DNA from: Amphibacillus indicireducens
Lineage (GTDB): Bacteria; Bacillota; Bacilli; Bacillales; Amphibacillaceae
Assembly: GCF_039539605.1 (NCBI RefSeq)
Contig: NZ_BAABDL010000117.1
Coordinates: forward strand, 1 to 47,670
DNA: 47,670 nucleotides
Direction of reading: 5' to 3'
The position numbers and the translations under genes were made by a program. This document shows, piece by piece, positions 1 to 7,645 of this stretch. Numbering within the stretch: the stretch's first letter is position 1; every line of letters starts with the position of its first letter. Below the pieces are notes generated by a model. The model was not told the DNA's origin and made no database searches. It saw only the letters and a program-made list of their open reading frames with translations.

Positions 1-144
1 TAACTGGCATTCACTTTTGGCAATTTAATGGGCAAATCACCTATAAAAAATCAAGTTATGAATAATGCAGGGTAAATGTAAGAAAAAATTTTTTGTGAAA
101 AATTCACCCGCGGTTGATCCAGTAAATGTATTATTATCCGCGTT

Positions 145-254
145 CGCGCGCAGATTGCGAATTTCGCGTGTAAATTTGAAATATCGCGTGCAGAATCTGA
201 ATATCGCGTGCAGATCAAAAAATTCGCGGGTAAAATAATTATATCGCGTATAAC
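145..254. repeat. 20-bp tandem repeat, about six copies
   Basis: A CGCG-centred motif (CGCGTG, CGCGCG, CGCGGG or CGCGTA) recurs at 145, 165, 185, 205, 225 and 245, an exact 20-bp period. The flanks are AT-rich (ATATCGCGTGCAGA-like units). Twenty is not a multiple of three, so the minus-strand reading frame across it (37-258) is judged a by-product. The array lies just upstream of queG. Function unknown. Confidence 0.8.
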
Positions 255-305
255 CCATTTTTAACCATGGTGAGTACTGTATATTTACATAAAGGAGGTT
301 GACGA

Positions 306-1445
306 TTGGCTAATGAACAGTTAAAACAAGACATCATTGAGTATTCTAAGACAATTGGTATCGATAAAATTGGTTTTGCCGCGGCCAATCCGTTTTCTGA
401 GATGAAAGCTCGCTTAAAAGCACAGCAGGATGCAGGTTATCAATCGGGTTTTGAAAAAGGAACAATCGAGGAACGGACGGAACCTGAGCTTCACTTAACT
501 GAGGCAGAATCAATTATCGCGATTGCGATTGCCTATCCATCCAAGATGCGGGAACGTGTTAAGAACGAACGCGGAAAGAGGCGCGGGACTTTTTGTCGGG
601 CGTCCTGGGGAACAGATTATCATTATGTTGTTCGGGAAAAACTTGAAATGCTTGAGACATATATTGCATCACGTGTGCCGGGTTTTCGGTCAAAAATTAT
701 GGTTGATACAGGTGAACTAGCTGACAAGGCGGTTGCAGAGCGGGCTGGGATTGGTTGGAGTGCAAAAAACACCTTGATTATCACGCCTGAATTTGGCTCA
801 TATGTTTATCTTGGCGAGATGATTACAAATCTGCCGTTTCCTGCAGATGAAGAGGTTGAAGATGGATGCGGGGATTGCACACTTTGTATTGACCTCTGCC
901 CAACAGGTGCGTTAGTTGCGCCCGGCCGATTAAATGCGCAAATGTGTCTCGCTTATCAAACCCAGACGAAAGGTTTTCTGCCAGATCAGTTTCGGAAAAA
1001 AATCGGTAATCATTTGTACGGTTTTGATAACTGTCAGGTCGTTTGTCCGAAAAATCGTGGGATTGATAGTCACCTGCACCCTGAGTTAGAGCCTGATCCC
1101 GAGCTTGTTAAGCCAGAGCTAATCCCACTGCTTTCAATTTCAAATCGTGAGTTCAAAGAGAAGTTTGGTAATATGGCAGGCTCTTGGCGTGGTAAAAAAC
1201 CGATTCAGCGCAATGCGATAATTGCGTTAGCTAACTATAAAGAGGAATCAGCGGTTGATGAGCTGATTCGATTAATGAATGACGATCCACGTCCAGTCAT
1301 TCGTGGCACAGCTGCATGGGCAATCGGAAAAATTGGTCGATCGGATAGCTATCAAGCGATTCGAACGGCGATGGAGACGGAGACTGATCCAGAAGTGATT
1401 GAAGAAATGGAAAAAGGTTTGCGATTTGAACAAGTCGCAACATAA
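306..1445 (+). CDS. queG: epoxyqueuosine reductase QueG
   Basis: QueG is a cobalamin- and Fe-S-dependent enzyme that reduces epoxyqueuosine to queuosine at tRNA position 34, the last step of the pathway, in the cytoplasm. The 379-aa length is normal. An N-terminal cobalamin-binding part is followed at about residues 188-245 by a two-cluster ferredoxin module: CGDCTLCIDLCPTGAL, then a distant single Cys (near 213) and CQVVCPKN. A HEAT-repeat-like tail (PIQRNAIIALANY, then a repeat containing RGTAAWAIGKIG) covers about 295-370. The start is TTG at 306, because AAAGGAGG at 292-299 is ideally spaced and the next ATG is further in. The order queG, amidase gene, trmL matches yhbA-yhbB-cspR of B. 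subtilis. Confidence 0.95.
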   Translation: MANEQLKQDIIEYSKTIGIDKIGFAAANPFSEMKARLKAQQDAGYQSGFEKGTIEERTEPELHLTEAESIIAIAIAYPSKMRERVKNERGKRRGTFCRASWGTDYHYVVREKLEMLETYIASRVPGFRSKIMVDTGELADKAVAERAGIGWSAKNTLIITPEFGSYVYLGEMITNLPFPADEEVEDGCGDCTLCIDLCPTGALVAPGRLNAQMCLAYQTQTKGFLPDQFRKKIGNHLYGFDNCQVVCPKNRGIDSHLHPELEPDPELVKPELIPLLSISNREFKEKFGNMAGSWRGKKPIQRNAIIALANYKEESAVDELIRLMNDDPRPVIRGTAAWAIGKIGRSDSYQAIRTAMETETDPEVIEEMEKGLRFEQVAT

Positions 1446-1453
1446 TAGACAAG

Positions 1454-1484
1454 CACCCCTTCATAAAATTGTTATGGAGGGGTG
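1454..1484 (+). promoter_or_regulatory. hairpin enclosing the Shine-Dalgarno of the amidase gene
   Basis: CACCCCTTCATAA (1454-1466) pairs with TTATGGAGGGGTG (1472-1484) around a 5-nt loop, 13 bp with one G-U. The 3' arm contains the GGAGGGG ribosome binding site of the ATG at 1489. No T-run follows, so it is not a standard terminator. Either readthrough translation from queG is limited, or the hairpin controls initiation downstream. The pairing is seen; the role is inferred. Confidence 0.6.
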
Positions 1485-1488
1485 ATTT

Positions 1489-2349
1489 ATGATGAATTTA
1501 AATCAGTATTGGCGCGATCAATTAACGAGTGACAAACCAAATTGGATCAATCGGATTTGCCAATTACATAAAGAACGAGGCTATCAAGTCGTCCGCATCA
1601 CTGGTAAAAGCCAGGTCTTCAGCAAACGTGAGCTCCCAAATCAAGAGAAACAGATCGACTATCAATTACATGTCACTTTCCTAATCAAAAAAAATCAGCG
1701 TTTCTACCGTGAGGAGCAATGCCGCCAACATCAAGCCCTTTTTTATAAAAAAATTCTCCAACGGGATCAAGAGCTGCCCGAGCAATTTTGTGATCAGGTC
1801 GAGCAGCGTTCGAATCCGATTATTGAGCTCACACCTGTTGAAGAGCTTGAACGATTTGTTTATGATCGGAACGCTGCCGTCAGGTATGCGGAACATTGGT
1901 GGAACGACGCCAATCCGGCGTATCAATTTTTCGAGGTAAATGATTGTACGAATTATATTTCTCAATGTTTGCGGGCGGGTGGGGCGCCGATGCGCGGGTT
2001 TCCGAATCGCTCGACGGGTTGGTGGTATCAGAATAATGATTGGAGCTTTAGTTGGTCGGTGGCGCATGCGTTTCGTTGGTATTTGAGTGGGTCGACGAAA
2101 GGATTGCGGGCAACGGAGGTTGATTCCCCGGTTAAGCTCAATCTGGGTGATGTGATTTGTTATGATTTTGCAGGTGATGGGCGTTACGATCATACGACGA
2201 TTGTTGTTGCGAAAAATGCTGATCGGATGCCACTTGTTAATGCACATACGAATAATTCGCGGCATCGGTATTGGGATTATCAGGACTCAATGGCTTGGAC
2301 ACCTGAGTGTCAGTATAAATTTTTTCGGATTGGGTCGGATGTGCTATAA
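1489..2349 (+). CDS. amidase-domain (YhbB-like) protein
   Basis: A 286-aa protein of the putative amidase domain family (Pfam amidase_6, related to NlpC/P60-type Cys/His hydrolases). The C-terminal half carries the family pattern: RYAEHWWNDANPAYQFF, then NDCTNYISQCL with the presumed catalytic Cys, a central HAFRWYLSG, then LNLGDVICYDF, DHTTIVV with the candidate His, and NAHTNNS. The N-terminal 120 residues are charged and poorly conserved. No signal peptide is visible, although B. subtilis has the same gene between queG and trmL. The substrate is unknown, possibly cell-wall or peptide amide bonds. The ATG at 1489 follows GGAGGGG, which lies inside a hairpin. Confidence 0.8.
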   Translation: MMNLNQYWRDQLTSDKPNWINRICQLHKERGYQVVRITGKSQVFSKRELPNQEKQIDYQLHVTFLIKKNQRFYREEQCRQHQALFYKKILQRDQELPEQFCDQVEQRSNPIIELTPVEELERFVYDRNAAVRYAEHWWNDANPAYQFFEVNDCTNYISQCLRAGGAPMRGFPNRSTGWWYQNNDWSFSWSVAHAFRWYLSGSTKGLRATEVDSPVKLNLGDVICYDFAGDGRYDHTTIVVAKNADRMPLVNAHTNNSRHRYWDYQDSMAWTPECQYKFFRIGSDVL

Positions 2350-2350
2350 T
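2342..2350 (+). promoter_or_regulatory. extended -10 promoter for trmL
   Basis: TGCTATAAT is a perfect extended -10 box overlapping the stop codon of the preceding gene, about 34 bp before the trmL ATG. The -35 region is weak, as expected for TGn promoters. It lets trmL be transcribed separately from queG. Confidence 0.6.
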
Positions 2351-2383
2351 GATCGGGTGATTGATTTGTAAGAGGTGATTGAG

Positions 2384-2863
2384 ATGGGGATTCATATTGT
2401 TTTGTATCAACCAGAGATTCCGGCGAATACGGGTAATATTGCCCGGACGTGTTTGGCGACAAATGCGACATTGCATTTAGTTCGTCCGCTTGGGTTTTCG
2501 ACAGAGGATAAAATGTTAAAGCGGGCAGGGCTGGATTATTGGTATGATGTGAATGTTCAATATTATGATTCGATTGATGAGTTATATGAGAAAAATCGTG
2601 GTGCTGAGTATTATTACATTGAGAACTTCGGGACCAAGTACTATTCGGAATTTGATTTTAGTGATTCGAGTCGGGAGTTATTTTTTGTTTTTGGTCGAGA
2701 AACGAGTGGAATTCCGAAAGCTCTATTGGAGGGCAAAGAGGATCGCTGCTTGCGGATTCATATGGCAAAAAATGATAAGGTGCGTTCATTGAATTTATCA
2801 AACACGGCGGCAATTATCGCTTATGACGTCCTAAAACAACAAGGCTTTCCGAATATGCATTAA
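2384..2863 (+). CDS. trmL: tRNA (cytidine/uridine-2'-O)-methyltransferase TrmL
   Basis: A SPOUT-class methyltransferase (CspR/TrmL), 159 aa, which uses S-adenosylmethionine to 2'-O-methylate the wobble nucleotide of tRNA-Leu isoacceptors. All family motifs are present: NTGNIART near the N terminus (motif 1), FGRETSGIPKALLE (motif 2) and VRSLNLSNTAAIIAYDVL (motif 3, part of the trefoil knot). ATG 2384 is chosen over GTG 2375 because the GTG lies within the AGAGGTG ribosome binding site, and because the family begins MGIHIVLYQPEIPANTGN. It has its own extended -10 promoter and ends at a terminator hairpin. Confidence 0.93.
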   Translation: MGIHIVLYQPEIPANTGNIARTCLATNATLHLVRPLGFSTEDKMLKRAGLDYWYDVNVQYYDSIDELYEKNRGAEYYYIENFGTKYYSEFDFSDSSRELFFVFGRETSGIPKALLEGKEDRCLRIHMAKNDKVRSLNLSNTAAIIAYDVLKQQGFPNMH

Positions 2864-2872
2864 AGAAAAAGG

Positions 2873-2906
2873 AAGATGCTTCGACAAAATGGGGTATCTT
2901 TTTTTA
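2873..2906 (+). terminator. intrinsic terminator after trmL
   Basis: AAGATGCTT pairs with GGGTATCTT (with G-U pairs) and is followed by a run of seven T. Confidence 0.65.
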
Positions 2907-3245
2907 ATTTAATGAAAAAAGGCTCGAATATAAATTGCAATTATTTGTGAATTATAATACAATAGAGTCAGGAAATAACGACCAATTATGACACGAAAAG
3001 TTATTAAATTAGAAACACTGTTTAATTAAATCAAAGTTTAAATTCAAAAAAAATTTATATTCTTGATACATAATGCTTCAAAATGTAACAAAACTTAATC
3101 TTAGTCGTCTATTTTTGGTAGATAAGAAAGTATAATAACTTTCTTACTACATAAGTTCAACTAAAGCATTCGCCTAAAGGCTTGGCGAATGCCAAGTTTC
3201 CTAATAACAGGGGAAATTGTAAACTATTTAAGTAGGAGTGATGCT
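2907..3245. other. AT-rich intergenic region with two inverted repeats
   Basis: No gene is seen. It holds a 9-bp inverted repeat TAAGAAAGT (3122-3130) / ACTTTCTTA (3137-3145) around ATAATA, and a second stem-loop at 3159-3198 that recurs elsewhere in the window. An obvious consensus promoter for the following lipoprotein gene was not found. Confidence 0.5.
3159..3198 (+). repeat. stem-loop repeat, copy 1 of 2
   Basis: GCATTCGCC, nine spacer bases, then GGCGAATGC. About 40 bp, including the AACTAAA flank and the AAGTT end, is nearly identical to the reverse complement of 42207-42246. Confidence 0.75.
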
Positions 3246-3749
3246 ATGAAATCTAAATGCTGGTATCGACTCTTAGCTGTCAGTTTATTTATTCTAATAG
3301 GCTGTCAAAGCGAAGCGGAAATACCAGAAGGATATTATCAATTTGAAACAGCAGAAGTCGAAGCAACGATTAACCAATTATCTTTCTCACCAGACTACCC
3401 TCAGTATGTTCCGATCCCGGTCGAGTTTATTATTTCTGACCTCTACTTAATCGCAGGTACTGATGAAGAAGCGATCGACATTAGTTTCTACTCACGCGAA
3501 AATGAATTGCTTACATTTCAAGTGACAGAAGGGACATTTGCGATCAGTGCTGATGCAGAGGATATTGATATAGATTCAACGATTAAAGCCAATTATGCTG
3601 ATAATGGCTTTGCAAAAATATTAACGTGGCAAAACAACGGTTTGAGTTATAAGTTTGAGTTCCGCTCGAGTGTAATCGGTGACGATCAACCGTCTCGACA
3701 GATTTCAAAAGAAGATTTAATTAAAGTTGTCCAGTCAACACACTCATGA
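3246..3749 (+). CDS. putative lipoprotein, function unknown
   Basis: A 167-aa predicted lipoprotein. The N terminus MKSKCWYRLLAVSLFILIGC has a basic n-region, a hydrophobic core and a LIGC lipobox, so the mature protein should be anchored on the outer membrane face through Cys20. The remainder is acidic, rich in beta-prone segments, and ends near KEDLIKVVQS. ATG 3246 is chosen because AGGAG lies at 3233-3237 and the signal peptide begins there; the longer frame from 3189 starts inside a repeat. I do not recognise a family. It stands alone between trmL and murG. Confidence 0.7.
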   Translation: MKSKCWYRLLAVSLFILIGCQSEAEIPEGYYQFETAEVEATINQLSFSPDYPQYVPIPVEFIISDLYLIAGTDEEAIDISFYSRENELLTFQVTEGTFAISADAEDIDIDSTIKANYADNGFAKILTWQNNGLSYKFEFRSSVIGDDQPSRQISKEDLIKVVQSTHS

Positions 3750-3826
3750 AAAACTATTTCTCGATTAATGTTTGTGCTAAACTATGAATAGATTAGAGTA
3801 TGATTTAATGAAAGAGGTACAATCTT

Positions 3827-4897
3827 ATGGAGAAAAAGCAAATTGTTTTGACGGGTGGCGGTACAGCAGGTCACGTAATGGTGAACTTAGCGATCATCCC
3901 AATCTTACAACGAGAGGGTTGGACAATTGATTATATCGGCTCGAAAAATGGGATTGAGCGTGAGTTGATTGAACCGATCAAAGGTGTGACTTATCACTCG
4001 ATTTCAACCGGAAAATTACGCCGTTATTTTTCAGTTGAAAATTTTAAAGACCCTTTTAAAGTCTTAAAAGGGATCGGACAAACGATGCGAGTTCTGAGCA
4101 AAACAAAGCCACAAGTGATTTTTTCTAAAGGTGGTTTTGTTTCGGTGCCCGTATTAATAGGCGCTAGACTAAAGCGGATTCCAGCGGTGATTCATGAATC
4201 TGATTTAACCCCAGGTTTAGCGAATAAAATTGCCGTTCCTTTTGCAAAAAAGGTGCTTGCGACATTTCCTGAGACATTGGAGCACTTACCGAAAGAGAAG
4301 ACGAGCTGGATTGGCGCAGTGATTCGACCTGAGTTATTTGCAGGCAATCGGAAGCGGGGCTTAAGATTTGCTGGGTTGACCGAATCGAAGCCTGTCATTA
4401 TGGTGATGGGGGGAAGTGCAGGGGCACAACGAATCAATGAAGCGGTTCGTCATCAGCTTGATGAGTTAACAAAAACGCATCAGATCATTCATATTTGCGG
4501 CAAGGGCAATCTTGATCCGACAATTCATAAATTTGGCTATCAGCAGTTTGAGTATGTCAACGAGGAATTGCCTGATTTACTCGCGGCAACGGATCTCGTC
4601 ATTTCTCGGGCAGGTGCGAATGCGATTTTTGAATTTTTAGCGCTGAAAAAGCCAATGTTATTAATTCCACTCTCACGCCAGGCGAGTCGCGGGGATCAAA
4701 TTTTAAATGCGGAAGTTTTCGAAAAACAAGGCTATGCGCATGTATTGTTTGAAGAGGATTTAACTGAGGAGCGTTTTTTAGAAAAAATAACTGGTCTAAT
4801 AATCGCGGAAAATCAGATCAAGTCAGCGATGATGGCGTATCAACGTCAAGATGCGACAGAACGTGTGATTGAAGAGATTAATCGGCTGGCTAAATAG
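3827..4897 (+). CDS. murG: UDP-GlcNAc:lipid I N-acetylglucosaminyltransferase (MurG-type)
   Basis: A GT28-family transferase of 356 aa which adds GlcNAc to undecaprenyl-PP-MurNAc-pentapeptide to give lipid II at the inner face of the membrane. Visible motifs are the N-terminal glycine loop VLTGGGTAGHV (lipid I side), FSKGGFVSVPV and HESDLTPGLANKI, and in the C-terminal UDP-GlcNAc domain MVMGGSAGAQRIN, SRAGANAIFEFLALKKPM and IPLSRQASRGDQILNA. It is outside any division/cell-wall cluster in this window, so it could be the only copy or a second MurG. SD AGAGG precedes the ATG. A strong hairpin terminator follows. Confidence 0.9.
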   Translation: MEKKQIVLTGGGTAGHVMVNLAIIPILQREGWTIDYIGSKNGIERELIEPIKGVTYHSISTGKLRRYFSVENFKDPFKVLKGIGQTMRVLSKTKPQVIFSKGGFVSVPVLIGARLKRIPAVIHESDLTPGLANKIAVPFAKKVLATFPETLEHLPKEKTSWIGAVIRPELFAGNRKRGLRFAGLTESKPVIMVMGGSAGAQRINEAVRHQLDELTKTHQIIHICGKGNLDPTIHKFGYQQFEYVNEELPDLLAATDLVISRAGANAIFEFLALKKPMLLIPLSRQASRGDQILNAEVFEKQGYAHVLFEEDLTEERFLEKITGLIIAENQIKSAMMAYQRQDATERVIEEINRLAK

Positions 4898-4899
4898 TG

Positions 4900-4934
4900 A
4901 AGGTGCTAACGCTTTGGTGTTAGCACCTTTTTAA
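4900..4934. terminator. bidirectional terminator between murG and the carbonic anhydrase remnant
   Basis: AGGTGCTAAC pairs with GTTAGCACCT and is followed by T5; on the other strand A-rich sequence precedes it. It sits between convergent genes. Confidence 0.8.
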
Positions 4935-4937
4935 AGT

Positions 4938-5485
4938 TCAATCGTAACCGTTGATGACAAGGTCGAGCTTTCCGGTTGCGGGATCAATTACCAGACCGTG
5001 AACGGGCACGTCGGTTGGTAGGAGTGGGTGATTGTTAATTAAGGCGACCGAATTTTTTACTGAGTCTTCAATTTGATCAAAGCCTTGGAACCAGTCGTGT
5101 GGATTGATTTCAAGTTGATCGAAGTTTTCTTGTTTGATTCCGTTTTGTTTCATCTGCTCAACTAATTGGTGTGAGTCGAGATTACTCATTCCGCAGTTGT
5201 GGTGCCAACGACGTAAACTTCATCGGCTTGGAGCGCATGGATCGCGACTAAAATACTGCGCATCGTACTGCCGTATGGGTGGTTAATAATCGCGCCAGCT
5301 GTTTTCAATATTTTGACGTCACCATTTTTAAAATTCATCGCTTTTGGTAATAGTTCTGTTAATCGTGTGTCCATGCAGGTTAAAATAACAGCGTGTTTAT
5401 TCGGTACACTATCGGTAGCATATAGTTGAAACGTTTTATTATTAACAAATTGATCGTTATGTTCTAAAATATCATTTAATAGCAA
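4938..5485 (-). pseudogene. beta-carbonic anhydrase (YtiB-like), frameshifted
   Basis: Two abutting frames together give one beta-class carbonic anhydrase (CO2 hydration, zinc enzyme) of about 183 aa. The first (5186-5485, likely TTG start at 5485 after AAGGGG) carries CMDTRLTELLPKAM, with zinc-ligand Cys and Asp, and KTAGAIINHPYGS; it then runs ...EVYVVGTTTAE and stops. The second (4938-5189) begins MSNLDSHQLVEQM and ends VHGLVIDPATGKLD. Between them the DNA still encodes HHNCGMSN in the second frame, so one base is missing around 5205. The zinc ligands His and Cys of the HHxCG motif fall exactly at the break, so neither piece alone can bind zinc properly. The ATGA overlap makes it mimic a coupled gene pair. 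A sequencing error is possible. Confidence 0.85.
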
Positions 5486-5566
5486 GTTGATTATCCCCTT
5501 TTTTTGTTTGTTTTTCTTATCATAAAGAAAAGAGACAGAAAAATCAAACATCTTTTTTGTGTTGAT

Positions 5567-5580
5567 ATTTCCCGGGAAAT
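5567..5580. promoter_or_regulatory. 14-bp perfect palindrome in a divergent promoter region
   Basis: ATTTCCCGGGAAAT lies between the divergent carbonic anhydrase remnant and the protease gene, upstream of a TGTTATACT extended -10 for the protease (5591-5599). Position suggests an operator, but no regulator is recognised. Confidence 0.4.
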
Positions 5581-5633
5581 GTCGAACTTTGTTATACTTA
5601 TGAAAGAATGTGCTGAATTGAGGTGGTTTGGTG

Positions 5634-6443
5634 ATGGAGCAGGATCAAGAGCAAATCGTTGTCGATACTGATTTTCATGAAGAAATTGAGCCTGAGGAAA
5701 TGCTGGAATTGCTTGAACAGGAAAAAGCGAAGTTGCGAGCTGAAACTAAGCAGTCAGTTAACCATGAGCAATCCCATTCTCGAAAGTGGGTGTTGCGTGT
5801 GTTGATCTTTGCTTTATTACTAAATGTAGTTGCGATTTTGCCACGGACATTTTCGATTCCAGCGATTGATTTTTTAAAGACATCAGCAAGGTTATCTGCC
5901 GACGAAGCGGTACAAACTTATAAAGAAGCAGTTGTTGTGATTGATACTGGTGATGGAAAAGGGACGGGATTTGGCATTACTGCGGATGGGTTAATCGTGA
6001 CTAATCACCATGTCATTGAAGGAGAAGAGACCGTAATCGTTAACTATCCTGGCGAGGGGCTTTTTATAGGAAATGTAGTCGCAGAGGATGGGGCAGTTGA
6101 TTTAGCGCTTGTCCAGGTTGCTGGTACTGACTTACCGTATTTATCATTAGCTGATCACGTCGATCTTGAGCGTGATCGGTCGGTTCTGTTTATCGGTAAT
6201 CCGCTACGATTTAATGGGATTGCGAATCAAGGTGACTGGATCGGAATGACCAGTAGAGATGGACTTGAGACAAAAGTGATGATGCTTGATGCGCCAGTAT
6301 ACCGAGGCAATAGTGGGAGCCCAGTGATCAATGATTATGGTGATGTGATTGGTGTGATTTATGCGACAACAACGGATCAAGAGTATGGAAAAATTGGTTT
6401 GGCAATTCCGATTGAAAATTTAGATCGATTATTAAGTGATTAA
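5634..6443 (+). CDS. membrane-anchored trypsin-like serine protease (HtrA-like, no PDZ)
   Basis: A 269-aa S1C-type protease. Residues 1-50 are acidic and cytoplasmic, 52-70 form one membrane helix (WVLRVLIFALLLNVVAIL), and the catalytic domain is outside. The triad is readable: His126 in TNHHVIEG, Asp156 in VDLALVQV, Ser227 in YRGNSGSPV. The protein ends soon after the domain, so unlike HtrA/DegP it has no PDZ domain and may act as a simpler quality-control or processing protease. ATG 5634 is preferred to TTG 5628, which would overlap the AGGTGG ribosome binding site. A TGTTATACT promoter lies upstream and a perfect hairpin follows the stop. Confidence 0.85.
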   Translation: MEQDQEQIVVDTDFHEEIEPEEMLELLEQEKAKLRAETKQSVNHEQSHSRKWVLRVLIFALLLNVVAILPRTFSIPAIDFLKTSARLSADEAVQTYKEAVVVIDTGDGKGTGFGITADGLIVTNHHVIEGEETVIVNYPGEGLFIGNVVAEDGAVDLALVQVAGTDLPYLSLADHVDLERDRSVLFIGNPLRFNGIANQGDWIGMTSRDGLETKVMMLDAPVYRGNSGSPVINDYGDVIGVIYATTTDQEYGKIGLAIPIENLDRLLSD

Positions 6444-6462
6444 AGGGAGGAAAACCTCCCTT
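6443..6462. terminator. hairpin between convergent genes
   Basis: AAGGGAGG-AAAA-CCTCCCTT is a perfect 8-bp stem with a tetraloop directly after the protease stop; the T-run is short. It separates the protease from the convergent small gene. Confidence 0.65.
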
Positions 6463-6463
6463 G

Positions 6464-6676
6464 TCAAATCGCCATGGCATGATCCAAATAGTGCAGCAGG
6501 TTTTCATGTTGCTCAATAATTTTTTCGGTATTTTTTTCAGTTTGAAAAGCACTTAAAAAATTTTTGATTTTCTTTGCTAACAGGTCGTCAGTTGTCCGGA
6601 TCATGATGACGATTAAATCATCCCACTGCTGCCAAATCGTATAGTATAAAGCTTTATCATAGTCAATGCTCACCAT
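6464..6676 (-). CDS. small YhdB-like protein
   Basis: A 70-aa cytoplasmic protein beginning MVSIDYDKALYYTIWQQWDD and continuing with LIVIMIRTTDDLLAKKIKNF. It resembles the small uncharacterised YhdB family of bacilli from memory of its YDxALYYT and DDLLxKKI stretches; that assignment is tentative. Start ATG 6676 follows AAGGGG with good spacing; the longer frame to 6778 has no ribosome binding site. The gene is convergent with the protease and divergent from the YhcN/YlaJ lipoprotein gene. No function is known. Confidence 0.65.
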   Translation of the reverse strand: MVSIDYDKALYYTIWQQWDDLIVIMIRTTDDLLAKKIKNFLSAFQTEKNTEKIIEQHENLLHYLDHAMAI

Positions 6677-6839
6677 TGTTTTCGCCCCTTTTACAGCAAC
6701 TACTTGGAACGGTTTTAGTTTGACCGAAAAAACTAAAATAAAACTGGTTATGTTTGTGTTGTTTGTCTGAGTTTTCAATGTATGAATACAGGCTTGATTG
6801 GCATATTAAAACTGACTCATTATAAAAGGAGGGTAAAAT

Positions 6840-7550
6840 ATGCGAATTAAGCAGATCATCATAGCAGGGGTAGCTTTGACAGCGCTATTTGGCTGTGGTG
6901 CTAACAATACCGAGTCATTCGATAACAGAGAATTAGATCGGGTTGAAAATGTTAGATATCAGCCGGGTCAACGGGAAATGTATGGGGATGAGTTGAATCA
7001 AATTCCTGAAGGTGGGAGAAACTCAACCGACCAAGGTTTGAACAATGCACGTAATCGGATCGTACAAAATCGAGATGGTGGACGTGATCGAAATATGTTT
7101 GAAGATGGCAGGATTGATCAAGATAACAACAATAATGATTTAAACGGGCAGTCAAATGATTTGAAACGTGATATGCAAAACCGAACAAATCAAACTGGCG
7201 AGTATCGAGTTGCCGAACGAATTGCTGAGCAAGTGACAGATGAAGTGTCTGAGATTGATCGTGCTTATGTTTTAACAATGGGCAACAATGCTTATGTCGC
7301 TTGTCACATCGACAATGATCGTGAGTTGAATGAAAATAATGACCTGTCGGATAAGTTAGAGAAAAAAGTGACCGAAGCGGTTAAAGATGCTGATAACAAA
7401 ATTGATCATGTTTATGTATCGTCAAACCCTGACTTTATTGATCTAACATCAAATTATATGCGCGATCTTGATCGCGGTGAACCGATCGAAGGATTTTTTG
7501 ATCAATTTACCGAAATGATCGAACGGGTTTTCCCAACGCGTAATCGATAA
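6840..7550 (+). CDS. YhcN/YlaJ-family sporulation lipoprotein
   Basis: A 236-aa lipoprotein. MRIKQIIIAGVALTALFGCG is a signal peptide with an LFGC lipobox (Cys19). Residues about 25-115 form an Asn/Asp/Arg-rich low-complexity linker. The C-terminal half (from YRVAERIAEQVTDEV through AYVACHIDND to HVYVSSNPDF) is the YhcN/YlaJ domain, seen in spore inner-membrane lipoproteins of bacilli, some needed for normal germination. AGGAGGGT precedes the ATG and a strong terminator follows, so it appears monocistronic. The family match is firm; the exact paralogue is not. Confidence 0.88.
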   Translation: MRIKQIIIAGVALTALFGCGANNTESFDNRELDRVENVRYQPGQREMYGDELNQIPEGGRNSTDQGLNNARNRIVQNRDGGRDRNMFEDGRIDQDNNNNDLNGQSNDLKRDMQNRTNQTGEYRVAERIAEQVTDEVSEIDRAYVLTMGNNAYVACHIDNDRELNENNDLSDKLEKKVTEAVKDADNKIDHVYVSSNPDFIDLTSNYMRDLDRGEPIEGFFDQFTEMIERVFPTRNR

Positions 7551-7559
7551 ATGTTTTTC

Positions 7560-7592
7560 AGTGAGCAATGTCATGTTGCTCACTTTTTTTGT
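7560..7592 (+). terminator. intrinsic terminator after the YhcN/YlaJ gene
   Basis: GTGAGCAA, a 7-nt loop, then TTGCTCAC followed by T7. Confidence 0.85.
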
Positions 7593-7645
7593 CTTTATTG
7601 CTCGACACTATTTACTCTGGGTGGAGAAATCGTTACAGGTTTAAC

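Noticed and set aside
37..258. Minus-strand reading frame over the 20-bp repeats.
   Set aside because: It is a by-product of CG-rich tandem units: no ribosome binding site, the repeat is not a codon multiple, and the residues resemble no protein.
1681..2265. Long minus-strand frame of 194 codons inside the amidase-domain gene.
   Set aside because: The plus-strand frame has clear domain motifs and a ribosome binding site; the minus frame is a low-complexity shadow.
3189..3245. Upstream start for the 3246 lipoprotein.
   Set aside because: The upstream ATG arises from the stem-loop repeat; the signal peptide and the ribosome binding site place the start at 3246.
5186..5215. Programmed -1 frameshift in the carbonic anhydrase gene.
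   Set aside because: A -1 shift would restore the frame, but there is no slippery heptamer or clear downstream stem, and the family is not known to use recoding. A deletion or sequencing error is simpler.
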